Below are positions 62,677 to 64,000 of a stretch of 64,000 nt of DNA, piece by piece. Source of the stretch: Paracoccus sp. (in: a-proteobacteria) (lineage in GTDB: Bacteria; Pseudomonadota; Alphaproteobacteria; Rhodobacterales; Rhodobacteraceae); NCBI RefSeq assembly GCF_030538495.1, contig NZ_JAUNTW010000012.1:1-64000 (forward strand), read 5' to 3'. Position 1 is the stretch's first letter, and each line of letters opens with the position of its first letter. The translations under genes and the position numbers were made by a program. Below the pieces are notes generated by a model. That model ran no database searches. It was given only the letters and a program-made list of their open reading frames with translations, and was not told the DNA's origin.

Positions 62677-64000
62677 GGCGCCTCTCCTTCGGGTTTGACC
62701 CAGATTAGCAGAATAAGCGCGACAAGAAAGATCACGATCAGGGGAAGAAAGCCAATCTGTTGATTTCCCGTCAAATCCGTGGTGATCGCAATGGCGGCGG
62801 GGGCCAGAAACGCGGTCGCCTTGCCGGACAGAGCATAGAGACCGAACCCCTCGGTCGCGCGTTCGGGGGTGGTGTGGCGCACCATCATGGTGCGGCTGGC
62901 GGCCTGCAACGCGCCGCCTGCGCCGCCAATCACCGCGCCACAGATGAAAAACAACAGATCGGGCAGGCGCAACCCGGCCAAGACGGGCGCGGCAGGTGCG
63001 GGAATACCAAATATTGTTTCCGTATCCATCCCGATCAACAACATACAGACCGCCATCAGGGCCAGCGTACAGGCGATAATCACCGCGCGCGGCCCGAATT
63101 GCCGATCCGCGCGCCCGCCCAGCCAACTGATCACCGCCGCCGACACCGCGCTGATCACGCCAAACACGCCCGCCAGAAACACCGGCCAGCCCAGCACCGT
63201 CCCGGCATAGACGCCGCCAAACCCATACAGCGCATTCAGCGCATCGCGCGAAAACATGGACGATGCCAACCACGCCGCCAGACTGCGCCGGTGCCGCAGG
63301 CTGCGGATCAACGCCCACAGATCGCGCAGCGCCGCGCCGATCTGAACGGGACGATGGCCGCCACGCCCTTCGCGAACCCACAGAAAAAACGGGATCATAA
63401 AAACGATATACCACAGCGCGACAAAGGGGCCGACGAATCGCGTGCCCTCACGCTGGGCGGCGTCCAGCCCGAACAGGGGATCAATCCCGATCAGCGTGCG
63501 CCCGGTCGGCGTTTCGGCAAACAACGCCAGCATGATCGCCAGCGACACCACCCCACCGACATAGCCAAAGGCATAGCCCGACCCCGACACCCGCCCGATT
63601 TCCGCGCGCGGCGCCAGTCCGGGCAGTTGGGCATTTGTAAAAATCGTTGTAAATTCAACGCCGATCATACCGATGCCAAACAACACAACGGCCTGAATCA
63701 GCGCGGGCTGGTCCGGCATCAACCACCACAGCCCCGCCGAGCCAATCACATACAGCCCCGAAAAGCCCCAGATCCAGATCATCCGCCGACCCGAACTGTC
63801 GGCAATCGCGCCCAAAATCGGGGCCAGCATCGCAATGATCGCGCCCGACACCGCCAACCCATAGCCCCACAGCGATTGCGCCCGCGCACCCGCCTGCGCA
63901 GCCGTCGCGCCGCCTGCGATAAAATGGGTCTGCGCGACCTCGGCGAAGTAAATCGAAAAGATAAACGTCAACAACAGCGTATGATAGGGCTGGCTGGCCC
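62673..64000 (-). CDS. UMF1-type MFS transporter, 5' end cut by the window
   Basis: At least 442 residues of a major facilitator protein with about twelve helices. The visible N-terminal segment SQPYHTLLLTFIF matches the start of the UMF1/Atg22-like group, so only a few residues are missing beyond base 64000. It carries the UMF1-type mid-protein IPFFLWVREGRGG. The substrate is unknown. It overlaps mepA by 4 bases (TTGA). Confidence 0.88.
   Translation of the reverse strand, partial: ASQPYHTLLLTFIFSIYFAEVAQTHFIAGGATAAQAGARAQSLWGYGLAVSGAIIAMLAPILGAIADSSGRRMIWIWGFSGLYVIGSAGLWWLMPDQPALIQAVVLFGIGMIGVEFTTIFTNAQLPGLAPRAEIGRVSGSGYAFGYVGGVVSLAIMLALFAETPTGRTLIGIDPLFGLDAAQREGTRFVGPFVALWYIVFMIPFFLWVREGRGGHRPVQIGAALRDLWALIRSLRHRRSLAAWLASSMFSRDALNALYGFGGVYAGTVLGWPVFLAGVFGVISAVSAAVISWLGGRADRQFGPRAVIIACTLALMAVCMLLIGMDTETIFGIPAPAAPVLAGLRLPDLLFFICGAVIGGAGGALQAASRTMMVRHTTPERATEGFGLYALSGKATAFLAPAAIAITTDLTGNQQIGFLPLIVIFLVALILLIWVKPEGEAP

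Overview
The window is a GC-rich chromosomal segment from an alphaproteobacterium, most likely a member of the Rhodobacterales (Roseobacter/Rhodobacter group). This rests on the complete late aerobic (CobG-type) cobalamin pathway, a VPLPA-CTERM sorting signal on an exported phosphatase, a small Rhodobacter-type porin, and lineage-typical small proteins (DUF6280-, DUF1674-, DUF3035- and DUF3576-like). Genes are densely packed with many ATGA, GTGA or TTGA stop/start overlaps. I see no phage, transposase, integrase or CRISPR. Family names come from reading the translated sequence and from memory; no database search was possible.

Layout. 0.2-9.9 kb: housekeeping genes, namely an unknown protein, an MFS transporter, xth, a thioredoxin-TPR protein, a LON-domain protein, a Trm112-like protein, a rhomboid protease, efp, a DUF6280-like protein, a PfkB kinase, a metallopeptidase and gltX. 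9.9-10.5 kb: a repeat-rich gene-free stretch ending in the promoter of a tRNA-Met(CAT) gene. 10.6-13.1 kb: fmt with three tandem peptide deformylase paralogues, one with destroyed active-site motifs. 13.2-19.5 kb: a MalY-type PLP enzyme, an L,D-transpeptidase, accA, a VPLPA-CTERM alkaline phosphatase and a CAP-RTX secreted protein. 19.5-38.1 kb: a large cobalamin locus. 38.1-42 kb: aroQ, an extended asparaginase, an amidase and an SDHAF4-like protein. 41.5-54.7 kb: rsmB, purH, lspA, a DUF3035 lipoprotein, a P450, YggS, a porin, a DUF3576 lipoprotein, leuS, lptE, holA and a BaiN-like flavoprotein. 54.8-64 kb: GST, an SLT-like lipoprotein, glpK, a ModE-like regulator, a thiolase, an alpha/beta-hydrolase, a candidate small RNA, a YhhQ transporter, a phytase-esterase-like protein, MepA and a UMF1-type MFS gene cut by the window edge.

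The cobalamin locus takes precorrin-2 to adenosylcobyrinate diamide: cobI, cobG, cobJ, cobM, cobF, cobK, cobL, cobH, cobB, cobN and cobO, plus cobE, cobW and a CbiM-type cobalt permease. Two cobalamin riboswitches, both on the minus strand, control it. One precedes cbiM-cobF. The other precedes an operon of cytochrome c, a DUF1636 protein, a GIY-YIG nuclease, cobW and cobN. A 1.7-kb gene-free block between cobN and cobG holds a tandem array with a 225-bp unit.

Two repeat systems are the most unusual content. The first is the 225-bp array at 29.4-31.0 kb, built on paired inverted copies of ATTAAGGTTAAT; a smaller relative lies at 10 kb inside a segment bounded by 23-bp inverted repeats. The second is a dispersed element, ATATTTTTGCACAGAAGATA, often joined to a GC hairpin. 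It sits in many intergenic gaps and, in one case, in frame inside a flavoprotein gene.
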